The notes under the pieces: model-generated
Database searches by the model: none
The model's input: only the letters and a program-made list of their open reading frames with translations
What the model was told of the DNA's origin: nothing
Made by a program: the position numbers and the translations under genes
NCBI GenBank assembly: GCA_018713115.1
Contig: DVFS01000046.1
Span: 1-53,727 of the forward strand
DNA: 53,727 bases
Reading direction: 5' to 3'
Source of the DNA: Candidatus Galligastranaerophilus faecipullorum
GTDB taxonomy: Bacteria > Cyanobacteriota > Vampirovibrionia > Gastranaerophilales > Gastranaerophilaceae
Shown: positions 14,301 through 22,725 of the stretch, one piece after another
How positions within the stretch are numbered: the first letter of the stretch is position 1
Layout of the letters: each line of letters begins with the position of its first letter

Positions 14301-16631
14301 ATGGATGATAAAAAAATAATTGATTTCAAGGAAGTTGATATCTCAAAGGCAGCTGGCAGCATACGCTCCTACCTTGAAATGAAAAAACAATATGCGGATT
14401 GTATTTTAATGTATCGCATAGGTGATTTTTACGAAACTTTTTTTGAGGATGCACTTTTGCTTTCAAAAATCTGCGATGTCGTTTTAACCAAAAGAAAATA
14501 CTCAAACATCGGAAATGTCGCCCTTGCAGGCATTCCCGCCGGAAGTTTTGAAATTTATTTGAAAAAACTGCTTGATAACAATGTTAAAGTTGCCCGCGCA
14601 GAGCAGTTTAAAGACGAAAACGACAGATGGATAAGAAAAGTTACAAGAGTGTACAGTGTGGCAACGGTTTATGAAACGGAGCTCCTTGAGCCTGATAAAA
14701 ATAACTATCTGGCTTCCGTTATGAAAAACGGCAAAAGATACGGTTTTTCATACTGCGATGTTTCGGAAGGTGCAATTTATATAAGCGAGGGGACAAAAGA
14801 TGAAGTATTTTTTGAACTTGTAAAAATTCTGCCAAATGAGCTTTTGCTGCACTCCTCTGATCTGCTCTTCGAGTTTCGCGATATTATTCGGGATTTTAAA
14901 AATACCCGTGTGTGTCCGGAGTATTTTATAGCTCCTGAGGGCGATACTTCCGAGGGTGATTTTAAAAATGCGAAAACCTGTGCAAACGCGATTTTAAATT
15001 ACCTTAAGGATAATCAGAAAGATTTTATGACAAAGCTTGACGGTTTTGTTAAATACAGCATGGGTGATTATGCTTCTCTTGATTTCAATACACGCCGTTC
15101 GCTTGAACTTACCCGCATGCAGGCTGATTTTAAGAAAAAAGGAAGCTTACTGTGGTTTCTTGACAACACAAAGACACCGATGGGCAAAAGGCTGCTTAAA
15201 AAATGGATGAATGCCCCTCTTTATAATGTTGATGAAATTATAAAAAGGCAGACGCTGATTGCACAATTTTGCGGCAATGAGAATCTTTTTAAAATTCTTG
15301 AGGATTTTCTGGAAGATTTTTGCGACATTTTGCGCTTCTGTGCCAAAATTTCAAACAGCACAATAACATGCAAAGAACTTGTACAGGTTGCAAAAGTTCT
15401 AAAAAAGGCGCAAAACGCACGTGTGATATTTGAGGAATGCAGGGGGCAGGCTTTCGGGCTTGATAATGATTCTCTTGATATTTTACTTGATTTTTCGGAC
15501 ATAATTGAGAGAACTTTTGATTTTAAGTGCGCTTGTGAAATACTGCCCGTAAAAGACGGAGTTAATGCACGCCTTGATAGCCTGAGGGCGGATTTAAAAG
15601 AACACTGCGGAAATCTCGACAGGCTTTTAAAAATTCAAAAAGAACACATCTGCGACAGGACTGTACTTAAAGACTTTCCGAATCTTGGTTATTGTTTTGA
15701 AATCCCCTCAAGGTTTGAGGGAACGCTTGATGGGAGCTGCCTTGTAATGCAGCGCCTTGCCAATTCTGTCAGGTATACTACTGCGGAATTATCAGATACA
15801 GGCGGGAAAATATTTTCACTTAGATTTCAGGCCGCGCAAACGGAAAAAGAAATATTTAAAAAGCTTAAAGAGTATTCTGCCGAACTCACTTTTAAAATAA
15901 GAGCCTTTGCGCGTGATGTTGCCATACTTGACGTTGTGTATTCAATATCAAAATGTGTTCGCGAGTATGATTTTTGCCGTGTGAGCTTTAACACGGATAA
16001 AATATTTGAAATTAAACAAGGTATACACCCGTGTGTCTACAAACTCAGAAACGATTATGTGCCAAATGACACATCTTTTGGCACACTGGTCATTTTAACC
16101 GGTGCCAATATGTCCGGTAAATCAACTTATTTAAAACAAAATGCCGTTATTGCCATAATTGCCCAGATGTGTGGTTTTACATGTGCAAAAGAAGCGAATA
16201 TTTCGCCCAGAGATAAGATATTTTTCCACGGTGCAATTTTTGATAATTTAAGAGAGAATGAATCTGCCTTTATGGCCGAGATAAAGAATCTTGCACGAAT
16301 TACGGCAAACTCGACATCTGACAGCCTTGTTTTACTTGATGAACCGGTAAAAAGCACAAATACTGCAGATGCCGGAGCTTTTTTACTCGCGTTTGCACAT
16401 TATTTTAATGAAAAAATAAAAGCAAAAACAATTATCTCGACACATTTGCTGCAAAGTGCGAAATATGCAGACAGGGAAGGTCTTTTTGATGTGTTTAAAC
16501 TTGATTTAAACACAAGAAAAATCAAAAAAGGCACGGAGGAATACTCAAGTGTTTATGATTCGGCAAGGGCGGCCGGTCTGGATGAAAGTATAATAAAACT
16601 TGCGGAAAAATACGCTTCGGGGCAATTATAA
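14301..16631 (+). CDS. mutS: Divergent MutS-family mismatch repair protein
   Basis: A 776-residue protein, shorter than usual MutS (about 850). The mismatch-binding domain is present with the diagnostic YRIGDFYETFFEDA near residue 40, including the Phe-x-Glu wedge. The ATPase has Walker A GANMSGKSTYLKQ. Walker B is LVLLDEPVKSTNTAD where the family normally has LDEIGRGTS(T), and ESAFM replaces the usual QSTFM. The later THL is retained. The start at 14301 has no Shine-Dalgarno but a TATCAT lies 6 nt upstream. No mutL is nearby. It could be the main MutS or a paralogue. Confidence 0.85.
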   Translation: MDDKKIIDFKEVDISKAAGSIRSYLEMKKQYADCILMYRIGDFYETFFEDALLLSKICDVVLTKRKYSNIGNVALAGIPAGSFEIYLKKLLDNNVKVARAEQFKDENDRWIRKVTRVYSVATVYETELLEPDKNNYLASVMKNGKRYGFSYCDVSEGAIYISEGTKDEVFFELVKILPNELLLHSSDLLFEFRDIIRDFKNTRVCPEYFIAPEGDTSEGDFKNAKTCANAILNYLKDNQKDFMTKLDGFVKYSMGDYASLDFNTRRSLELTRMQADFKKKGSLLWFLDNTKTPMGKRLLKKWMNAPLYNVDEIIKRQTLIAQFCGNENLFKILEDFLEDFCDILRFCAKISNSTITCKELVQVAKVLKKAQNARVIFEECRGQAFGLDNDSLDILLDFSDIIERTFDFKCACEILPVKDGVNARLDSLRADLKEHCGNLDRLLKIQKEHICDRTVLKDFPNLGYCFEIPSRFEGTLDGSCLVMQRLANSVRYTTAELSDTGGKIFSLRFQAAQTEKEIFKKLKEYSAELTFKIRAFARDVAILDVVYSISKCVREYDFCRVSFNTDKIFEIKQGIHPCVYKLRNDYVPNDTSFGTLVILTGANMSGKSTYLKQNAVIAIIAQMCGFTCAKEANISPRDKIFFHGAIFDNLRENESAFMAEIKNLARITANSTSDSLVLLDEPVKSTNTADAGAFLLAFAHYFNEKIKAKTIISTHLLQSAKYADREGLFDVFKLDLNTRKIKKGTEEYSSVYDSARAAGLDESIIKLAEKYASGQL

Positions 16632-16684
16632 AATACTTTTTTTGGCGGATAATAAAAAGTTTTAAATACTGCGATAATACATCT

Positions 16685-16804
16685 ATGAACCAAAGAAATT
16701 TTATTGCTTACATCTGGAATAATATGCATCCTGTTACCCACTTCTGGATTATTATAAGTTCGGTCGGAGTTGTTTGTCTGGGCGCGCTTTTTCATATGGG
16801 CTAG
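16685..16804 (+). CDS. Putative 39-residue single-span membrane miniprotein
   Basis: The product begins MNQRNFIAYIWNNMHPVTH and continues as one hydrophobic helix (FWIIISSVGVVCLGALF). Its stop shares CTAG with the convergent porin gene, the same arrangement as other gene pairs here. There is no Shine-Dalgarno sequence; GATAAT lies 6 nt before the ATG, fitting a leaderless transcript. Support is only by eye. Confidence 0.4.
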   Translation: MNQRNFIAYIWNNMHPVTHFWIIISSVGVVCLGALFHMG

Positions 16805-17985
16805 ATAAAGAACTGGGTAAGAAAGTAAATTGCATTTTTATTTGTATTTGTCTTCTCGTCATTTGAAAAGACATAGTTTAGTGCGAATTTTAACCTTTGT
16901 TTAAATACGAAATAATTTATGCCCACACTGTACTCGTGGTTTATGTTCTTTGATTCGTCAAGATTGCGGTCAAAGTAGTCATATCTTGCAAGCAGCTGAA
17001 GTTTAGGGGTGATGTTATACCCTGCCGTTGCAAAAAATCCCTGGCGTTTTCTCGGGTCAAAATAATCGCCGTTAGAGCCGTCTGCGTATGCGTATTCAAA
17101 GTTCATCAGAAACTTTTTGTATTCATAAGTTAAAGCTGCACTGTAAACGCCGTAGTTTTCTCCTCTGTGGCCCACATCGGCGCCTGCGTATAGTTTAAGG
17201 TTTTTAAAATAGCTCCCTTCCTGCTTGTAAAACGGTTTTACCCCTATCCTGCCTATAAATTCGGCGCCGTCTTTAAATCCTTGTGTAAATCTTGTGCTTG
17301 TGTAGCCCCCCATATTATACTCAAGGGCGCCCTTGTTTCCTATGAAAGATATGCCTGTTGATATAGCGTCGCCAAATTCTCTTGAAATCTGCGCTCTTTG
17401 TGCAAAAGGAAGTGCAAAAGAACTCATTGAACCTTCAAGGCCTATAGGGGAGCGTGATACACCTACTCTCATTTTGTGGTTTTTAGAAAAATTGCGCTCT
17501 ATATAAAGGTTTGAGAATTTACCGAAAAAGGCATTTCCAATGTCGTCGGTATTTCTTGTAAAGGCATATTCCGTAAAAAAGCGGTATTTTTTGCTGCCGA
17601 ATTTTGACTCCGCTACTGCATTTATATCAAAAGGAAAAGTGGTATTTAAGTTTCCTCTCTTCTCTTCAAAACTTGTAATGCCTTGAAAACGAAGCTCTCC
17701 CGAGATTTCGTTTATAAAGTTGTTGTCAAATTGAACGGATTTTTTCTTTGCAAAGGTTTTTTCGGTAAAAAGCCGGAAATCAAGATTGTCGTCATCATCA
17801 AATTCTACATCCGTTGTGGTATCGCCGTCTATGGTTTCATCCAGAGTTATTATTTTATCTTTTAAAACCTCCCCCTTTTTGACATCCGGAACAGCTTCCC
17901 CGTCTTCTTCTATTGCAAGATTTGAAGCGGGGAAAAGAAATAAACATAAAAGTACTAAGACAGTTTTTGATAAAAGGTTTTTCAT
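16801..17985 (-). CDS. Outer-membrane porin-like beta-barrel (OprO/OprP-type)
   Basis: A 394-residue protein. Signal peptide MKNLLSKTVLVLLCLFLFPA is cleaved near NLA/IEE. An acidic region of about 60 residues (DDDDNLDFRLF) comes next, then a series of amphipathic strands with aromatic ends. The last residues, YFLTQFFI, end in an aromatic/hydrophobic pattern of barrel proteins. Strand blocks such as KMRVGVSRSPIGLEGSM resemble the phosphate-selective porin O/P family. The start is the ATG at 17985; the TTG three codons upstream lacks support. Confidence 0.75.
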   Translation of the reverse strand: MKNLLSKTVLVLLCLFLFPASNLAIEEDGEAVPDVKKGEVLKDKIITLDETIDGDTTTDVEFDDDDNLDFRLFTEKTFAKKKSVQFDNNFINEISGELRFQGITSFEEKRGNLNTTFPFDINAVAESKFGSKKYRFFTEYAFTRNTDDIGNAFFGKFSNLYIERNFSKNHKMRVGVSRSPIGLEGSMSSFALPFAQRAQISREFGDAISTGISFIGNKGALEYNMGGYTSTRFTQGFKDGAEFIGRIGVKPFYKQEGSYFKNLKLYAGADVGHRGENYGVYSAALTYEYKKFLMNFEYAYADGSNGDYFDPRKRQGFFATAGYNITPKLQLLARYDYFDRNLDESKNINHEYSVGINYFVFKQRLKFALNYVFSNDEKTNTNKNAIYFLTQFFI

Positions 17986-18037
17986 AATATGCAAAAATGT
18001 GTCAGATATCTATTGTAACATAAAACTTAAAAATTTG

Positions 18038-18065
18038 TTGGTTTTTCAACTGTTTATGGTATACT
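18038..18065 (+). promoter_or_regulatory. Probable promoter of rimP-nusA-fmt
   Basis: An extended -10 element, TGGTATACT, places TATACT at 18060-18065, with a weak -35 (TTGGTT, 18038-18043) 16 bp upstream. Initiation near 18072 would give a leader of about 90 nt. Confidence 0.55.
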
Positions 18066-18114
18066 AAGTAGGTGTCCGCGATATACGGGCAATACGGATT
18101 ATAAGAAAATTCCG

Positions 18115-18143
18115 GAGCGGCTTTTAAAACCGTTCTTTTTTTT
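18115..18143 (+). terminator. Terminator-like attenuator in the rimP-nusA leader
   Basis: GAGCGG (18115-18120) pairs with CCGTTC (18130-18135) and is followed by eight T residues (18136-18143). No plus-strand gene lies upstream, so it sits inside the leader of rimP. Upstream CGGA (18095-18098) can pair with TCCG on either side (18075-18078 or 18111-18114), a possible switch. The stem is short, so strength is uncertain. Confidence 0.6.
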
Positions 18144-18162
18144 CAAAAAAACAGGGTAAAAA

Positions 18163-18684
18163 ATGCGCGAACATTTTAACAAAAGAGAAATATTAAACAG
18201 TTTAATTCCGGTTGTGGAAAACACCGCAATGCGCTATAACCTTATCCCGCTTGAAGTTTCTCTTGAAAAAGAAAACGCCCACTGGTTTTTAAGGATTTTT
18301 ATATACTGCCCTGACCATCCCGTATCACATCTTGACTGTGAGAATATAACACGCGGACTGGGGGATTTTCTGGATGAACTTATTCCTTTTAAATATTACC
18401 TTGAGGTTTCTTCCCCGGGTTTAAACCGCAAGCTGAAAAGCACCAGAGAGTATGTAATTTTCAGAGGAAAAGATGTAGTTTTAAAAGTTAAAAATCCTCT
18501 TGAAGGACTAAGTTCAAAAACATTCAGAGCAAAGCTTGTTAACTACGAGGAAAATGTCGGGCTTACAGTTTTACCAGAGCAGACACCAGAAGAGATTTGC
18601 ATAAGCCTTGATAATATTTTCAGTGTCAGACTTGATGAAGATATTAATATAAACAATCAAAATAAAGGAGAAAATAATGATTAA
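18163..18684 (+). CDS. rimP: RimP, 30S ribosome maturation factor
   Basis: A 173-residue protein. The N-terminal domain includes WFLRIFIYCPDHPVSHLDCE and ENITRGLGDFLDE. The signature YLEVSSPGLNRKLKS follows, then the C-terminal SH3-like domain. It assists 30S assembly. The stop overlaps the nusA start by 8 nt, the usual rimP-nusA coupling. Confidence 0.95.
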   Translation: MREHFNKREILNSLIPVVENTAMRYNLIPLEVSLEKENAHWFLRIFIYCPDHPVSHLDCENITRGLGDFLDELIPFKYYLEVSSPGLNRKLKSTREYVIFRGKDVVLKVKNPLEGLSSKTFRAKLVNYEENVGLTVLPEQTPEEICISLDNIFSVRLDEDININNQNKGENND

Positions 18685-19906
18685 AATAGGAACGGCTCTT
18701 TTTGAAGCGGCAGAACAACTCGAGCGCGAGAAAGGAATATCTAAAGATGTGCTTGTAAGTTCGCTTTGCGACGCGCTTGTTGCAGCGTACAAAAAGCATA
18801 TAAGAGATAAAGACGCTGAAAATGTGGAAGCGATTCTTGATGAAAGCACGGGTGAAATCGGCGTGTTCAGAACAAAAGTGGTTGTAGAAGAAGTTGAAAA
18901 CGAAGACCTTGAAATTTCTTTAGAGGACGCAAAAGAGATTGACGAAGAAGTCGAAATTGACGATGAAGTTAAAATCGAAGTAACTCCTGAAAACTTCGGC
19001 AGGATAGCCGCCCAGAGTGCAAAACAGGTTATAACCCAGAGAATAAGAGAAGCCGAGAGGAAGCTTGTTCTGGATGAGTTTTTATCTAAAAAAGGTACTC
19101 TTATAACAGGTATAATCCAAAGACGCGATGAAAGAAACGTTATTGTAAATATCGGAAAAACCGACGCTATTATGCCTTCGCGCGAACAAATTCCGGGTGA
19201 ATACTATAAACCCGGCAACAGAATAAGGGTATTTGTTCTGGATGTTAAAGAAACTTCGCGTCTGCCGCAGGTTATAGTATCTCAGGCGCACCCTGAAATT
19301 GTAAGGGAACTTTTTGAACTTGAAGTTCCCGAGATTGAAGACGGCATTGTTGAAATTAAGTCAATTGCACGTGAAGCGGGCTTTAGAACAAAGCTTGCAG
19401 TATGGTCAAATGACCCCTCGGTAGATTCCGTAGGCGCCTGCATTGGCCCGCGCGGTTCAAGGATTCAAACAATTGTGGGCGAACTTAAAAATGAAAAAAT
19501 CGATATCGTAAGATATTCGCAGGATCCTGTTGAATACATTGTAAATGCGCTTTCTCCCGCACGTATAATATCTGTTGATATTCTTGCGGATGATGAGAAC
19601 AGAAAAGAGGTATTTGTCATAGTTCCTGACGATCAACTTTCTCTTGCAATAGGAAGAGAAGGGCAGAATGTAAGACTTGCACACCGCCTGACGGGTTGGA
19701 AAATAGATATTAAATCCGAAACCCAGGCGCGCGCTATGGAAGATGAGCGTGAAAAGCAAATGCTTGAAGAAATGAAAGCGCAGGAAGAACAGCAGGAACA
19801 GGCTGTGGAGCAGGAAGTTGAGCAGGTTCTTGAAGAGGATGAAAAAGTTCTCGGCGAGGCTCAGGATGAGGTGCAAGAAGAACAAGCACAGGAAGAAGAT
19901 GCTTAG
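18677..19906 (+). CDS. nusA: NusA, transcription pausing/termination factor
   Basis: A 409-residue protein. The N-terminal RNA polymerase-binding domain is followed by S1 (KGTLITGIIQRRDERNVIV), KH1 (VGACIGPRGSRIQTIV) and KH2 (SLAIGREGQNVRLAHRLTGW). It ends in a highly acidic Glu/Gln-rich tail of about 60 residues with no extra repeat domains. The site AAAGGAG lies within rimP. The usual followers rbfA and infB are not here; fmt overlaps its end. Confidence 0.97.
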   Translation: MIKIGTALFEAAEQLEREKGISKDVLVSSLCDALVAAYKKHIRDKDAENVEAILDESTGEIGVFRTKVVVEEVENEDLEISLEDAKEIDEEVEIDDEVKIEVTPENFGRIAAQSAKQVITQRIREAERKLVLDEFLSKKGTLITGIIQRRDERNVIVNIGKTDAIMPSREQIPGEYYKPGNRIRVFVLDVKETSRLPQVIVSQAHPEIVRELFELEVPEIEDGIVEIKSIAREAGFRTKLAVWSNDPSVDSVGACIGPRGSRIQTIVGELKNEKIDIVRYSQDPVEYIVNALSPARIISVDILADDENRKEVFVIVPDDQLSLAIGREGQNVRLAHRLTGWKIDIKSETQARAMEDEREKQMLEEMKAQEEQQEQAVEQEVEQVLEEDEKVLGEAQDEVQEEQAQEEDA

Positions 19907-20774
19907 AGTTCTTGTTGTCGGTTATGACAAAATGCTCAACGCGCTGATTTCAGGCAGTGTGTATTCAGGACACAAGGTAGTCGGCGCACTAAGATGTGAC
20001 AGGGTAAATTATTCAAAATTTACCCTGTTTTTGAAAGATATTTTTGCACCGAGTCATGATTATTCTCTGCTCAAGGCTTTCGGGGTGTATGATATAAAGG
20101 CTCCTTCAATTAATTCGGAAGAATTTGTGAAGGAATTTAAAAAACTTGAGCCCGATGTGATTCTTGTGGGTTCATGGGCGGAGCGTATCAGAGCGGATAT
20201 TGCATCGCTTCCTAAACTCGGCTGCATAAATTGCCACCCGTCTTTGCTGCCGCGCCACAGGGGCGCAAACCCTTATTTTCAGGCGATATTTTCAGGTGAA
20301 GATTTAACGGGTGTTACATTTCACTATGTAAATGAAAAATTTGACTGCGGGGATATACTTTTGCAGGAGGCGGTTACGATTGATGATGATATGACCGCCG
20401 GAGATTTAAGAAACAGATGTTCAAAGTTTGCCCAGGGGCTTGCGGGAGAGCTTTTAAATAAACTCGAGCGCGGGGAAATCGTGCCGCAAAAACAGGATGA
20501 GAGCCGCGCAACTTATGAAAAACAGATTGAATTTAAAGATACAATTGTTGATTTAAGAAAATCAAAAAAAGATATTCATAATCATATAAGGGCGCTAAGA
20601 CCGTGGTATATGCCGATTTTCAGGTTAAACAACAGAAAAATAGACATAAAGGCGCACAGGTTCCTTGCTTTAAATGACAAATATGCCTCTGTTTCAATCG
20701 GCTCAAAAGTTTTTGAAAATAATAAAATAATAATTATACGGGCGCTTGACTGCCTTGTGGAGATTACGAAGTAA
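19899..20774 (+). CDS. fmt: Methionyl-tRNA formyltransferase (formyltransferase-fold)
   Basis: A 291-residue protein, slightly short for Fmt (about 310). The catalytic Asn and His are in INCHPSLLPRHRG (residues 111 and 113), and the catalytic Asp is in FDCGDILLQ (residue 149). The hydrolase-like C-terminal domain is reduced. It formylates initiator Met-tRNA using 10-formyl-THF. The N-terminus MLRVLVVGYDKML differs from the usual MGTPEF opening, so another formyltransferase-fold role is possible. It overlaps nusA by 8 nt, and its end overlaps metF. Confidence 0.8.
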   Translation: MLRVLVVGYDKMLNALISGSVYSGHKVVGALRCDRVNYSKFTLFLKDIFAPSHDYSLLKAFGVYDIKAPSINSEEFVKEFKKLEPDVILVGSWAERIRADIASLPKLGCINCHPSLLPRHRGANPYFQAIFSGEDLTGVTFHYVNEKFDCGDILLQEAVTIDDDMTAGDLRNRCSKFAQGLAGELLNKLERGEIVPQKQDESRATYEKQIEFKDTIVDLRKSKKDIHNHIRALRPWYMPIFRLNNRKIDIKAHRFLALNDKYASVSIGSKVFENNKIIIIRALDCLVEITK

Positions 20775-21630
20775 TGTTTTTTATGACCTCGCAAGAGCTG
20801 AGTGCTTTATTAAGAGTGTAAAAATGTATACCCTCTGCGCCGAATTCAAGCAGTTTTTGACATTGTCCGGAGGCAAAGTCAATACCTGCTTTTATTGTAT
20901 CTTCTTTTGAATCTTTATATTTTTCAAAGTATTCAACGGTTTTTGTTTCAATTTGCGTCCCTGAAAGCTCAACTATTCTGCTTAATTGCGAAAAGCTTGC
21001 GACAGGCAGTACCCCGGGGATTATGGGAATGTCTATGCCTTTTTTAATACATTTGTCAAAAAACTTATAATAATTCTCATTTTTAAAGAAAAGTTGTGTA
21101 AAGGCAACTTTTGCGCCAAGGTCGCATTTCTTTTTTAAAACGTCTATATCATCTTCAAGACTTTGGGCTTTAGGGTGTTTTTCAGGGTATGCGGCAACAG
21201 AGAATTCAAGTTCCGAGAAGTTTTTCAGGTATTCTATAAGTTCAAGCGCGCTTTTAAAATCTCTGTAGCATACATCAATATCCTGCGGTTCATCCCCTCT
21301 GAGTGCCAAAATATTTAAAATTCCGAGGCTCTCAATTTCTTCTATGTATTTTTTAATATATTCCCTGCTTGAGCATACACAGGTGAAATGCGGCATAACG
21401 GGCTGCTTGAGGCGGTTATTAAGTTCTTTTATAATTTCAAGCGAGGTATCTCTGTTTGAGCCGCCCGCACCGTAGGTTACAGATATTAAGGCGGGTTTCT
21501 GTTCCGCCAGTGTTTTTAGTTCGCAAAACAGATTTTCCATTTTTTTGTCCGGATTTTCTCCTTTTGGAGGAAAAACTTCAAAAGAAAATACAGGTGCGTT
21601 TTTGCCGTTATAAATTTCACTGAGCCGCAT
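20764..21630 (-). CDS. metF: 5,10-methylenetetrahydrofolate reductase
   Basis: A 288-residue FAD-dependent TIM barrel. The opening FSFEVFPPKGENPDKK carries the catalytic Glu. The folate/FAD blocks SVTYGAGGSNRDTSLEI, HFTCVCSSREYI and ILALRGDEP follow, then KVAFTQLFF. It makes 5-methyl-THF for methionine synthesis. It begins inside the end of lpxK (14-nt overlap), the last gene of the mla-lpxK operon, and overlaps fmt tail-to-tail by 11 nt. Confidence 0.96.
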   Translation of the reverse strand: MRLSEIYNGKNAPVFSFEVFPPKGENPDKKMENLFCELKTLAEQKPALISVTYGAGGSNRDTSLEIIKELNNRLKQPVMPHFTCVCSSREYIKKYIEEIESLGILNILALRGDEPQDIDVCYRDFKSALELIEYLKNFSELEFSVAAYPEKHPKAQSLEDDIDVLKKKCDLGAKVAFTQLFFKNENYYKFFDKCIKKGIDIPIIPGVLPVASFSQLSRIVELSGTQIETKTVEYFEKYKDSKEDTIKAGIDFASGQCQKLLEFGAEGIHFYTLNKALSSCEVIKNITS

Positions 21631-22723
21631 TTTTGATTCCTTTTTCTATTGCCCAAAACAACCCCCTGTCGCTAAAGTGTGCCTTTAGTTTGAGAGTTAT
21701 AAAATTAATTTTGTTTTCGCTTTTAATAAGATTCTTTATTTTTACTTCGTCTTTTTGCGTTGTAACTGCATATTTTGCGCCGTTATCAAGAGATTTTTTT
21801 GTTATTAAATTGATATCATTTTGATTGTATGCGTGGTGGTCGGCGAATGTTTTTTCAAATACTATATCAAAACTTTCGCGCAGATAATCATAAAACTGCT
21901 GCGGCTGGCCTATGGCGCAGAAGGCGGAAGCTTTTTCGCCTGCCGGGATTATTTCAAGGGAGTTTTTTATGTTATAAAAACTGCCGCATACAAAGCTGCA
22001 GGATGAAATTTTTTCCGTACAGGCTTTTTTTGAAATTTTATTTAACGCTTCCTGTGCGTTTTTATCATTTTTGTTTGACACAATGATATAATCTGCCTGC
22101 CTCATGCGGCTCGGGGGTTCTCTTAGGGGGCCGAGGGGCAGTACAAAACCGTTGCCGAACATTTTTTTTGAATCGACAACAAGCACACTGAAATCTTTTT
22201 TTATTTTTCTGTTTGAAAATCCGTCATCTAAAACCACAACTTCGCACCCGTAGTTTTTATGTGCGTATTCTGCCGCTTTTACCCTGTCTTTACAGACAAG
22301 CACAACGCAGTTTTTTGTATTTTTGGCAATTAAAAGCGGTTCATCGGCACATATGGTGCCGTCATCAAAGTAAGTTCCGTTTTTATCTTTTATAACATTT
22401 ACTTTGCTGTTATCAAATTTTGAGCCGTATCCGCGCGAGATTATTGCGGTTTTTTTGTTTAATTCGTTTGCGCTGTAGTTTGCAATTTCACACACTATGG
22501 GTGTTTTGCCTGCTCCGCCTGTTGTGAGGTTACCCACGCAGATGACATAAGGCTTTACTTTTTTTCCTTTTAAAATATTAAGAGTGTGGAGCAGGTTTTT
22601 TGCGGAAATTACGGCAAAATAAAACAGAGAGGGAATAAACGCCGCAAGCCAAAAGAAAACGCAGGACAATGTCGGTCTTTTCTGGTAATGATATTTATTT
22701 ATAAGAACTTTTAAATTTTCCAT
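21617..22723 (-). CDS. lpxK: LpxK, tetraacyldisaccharide 4'-kinase
   Basis: A 368-residue lipid A kinase. A membrane-embedded N-terminal helix (CVFFWLAAFIPSLFYFAVIS) precedes the P-loop ICVGNLTTGGAGKTP. ISRGYGS and VLDDGFSNRK are conserved LpxK motifs. It adds the 4'-phosphate to lipid A in the inner membrane, showing that the cell makes lipopolysaccharide. Its start is 2 nt after the mlaD stop. Confidence 0.96.
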   Translation of the reverse strand: MENLKVLINKYHYQKRPTLSCVFFWLAAFIPSLFYFAVISAKNLLHTLNILKGKKVKPYVICVGNLTTGGAGKTPIVCEIANYSANELNKKTAIISRGYGSKFDNSKVNVIKDKNGTYFDDGTICADEPLLIAKNTKNCVVLVCKDRVKAAEYAHKNYGCEVVVLDDGFSNRKIKKDFSVLVVDSKKMFGNGFVLPLGPLREPPSRMRQADYIIVSNKNDKNAQEALNKISKKACTEKISSCSFVCGSFYNIKNSLEIIPAGEKASAFCAIGQPQQFYDYLRESFDIVFEKTFADHHAYNQNDINLITKKSLDNGAKYAVTTQKDEVKIKNLIKSENKINFITLKLKAHFSDRGLFWAIEKGIKNAAQ

Positions 22724-22725
22724 AT

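Noticed and set aside
19818-19898. N-terminal extension of fmt from 19818
   Set aside because: It overlaps the nusA tail in another frame and is an Arg/Lys-rich shadow; the ATG at 19899 with AGGAAG upstream fits the family N-terminus.
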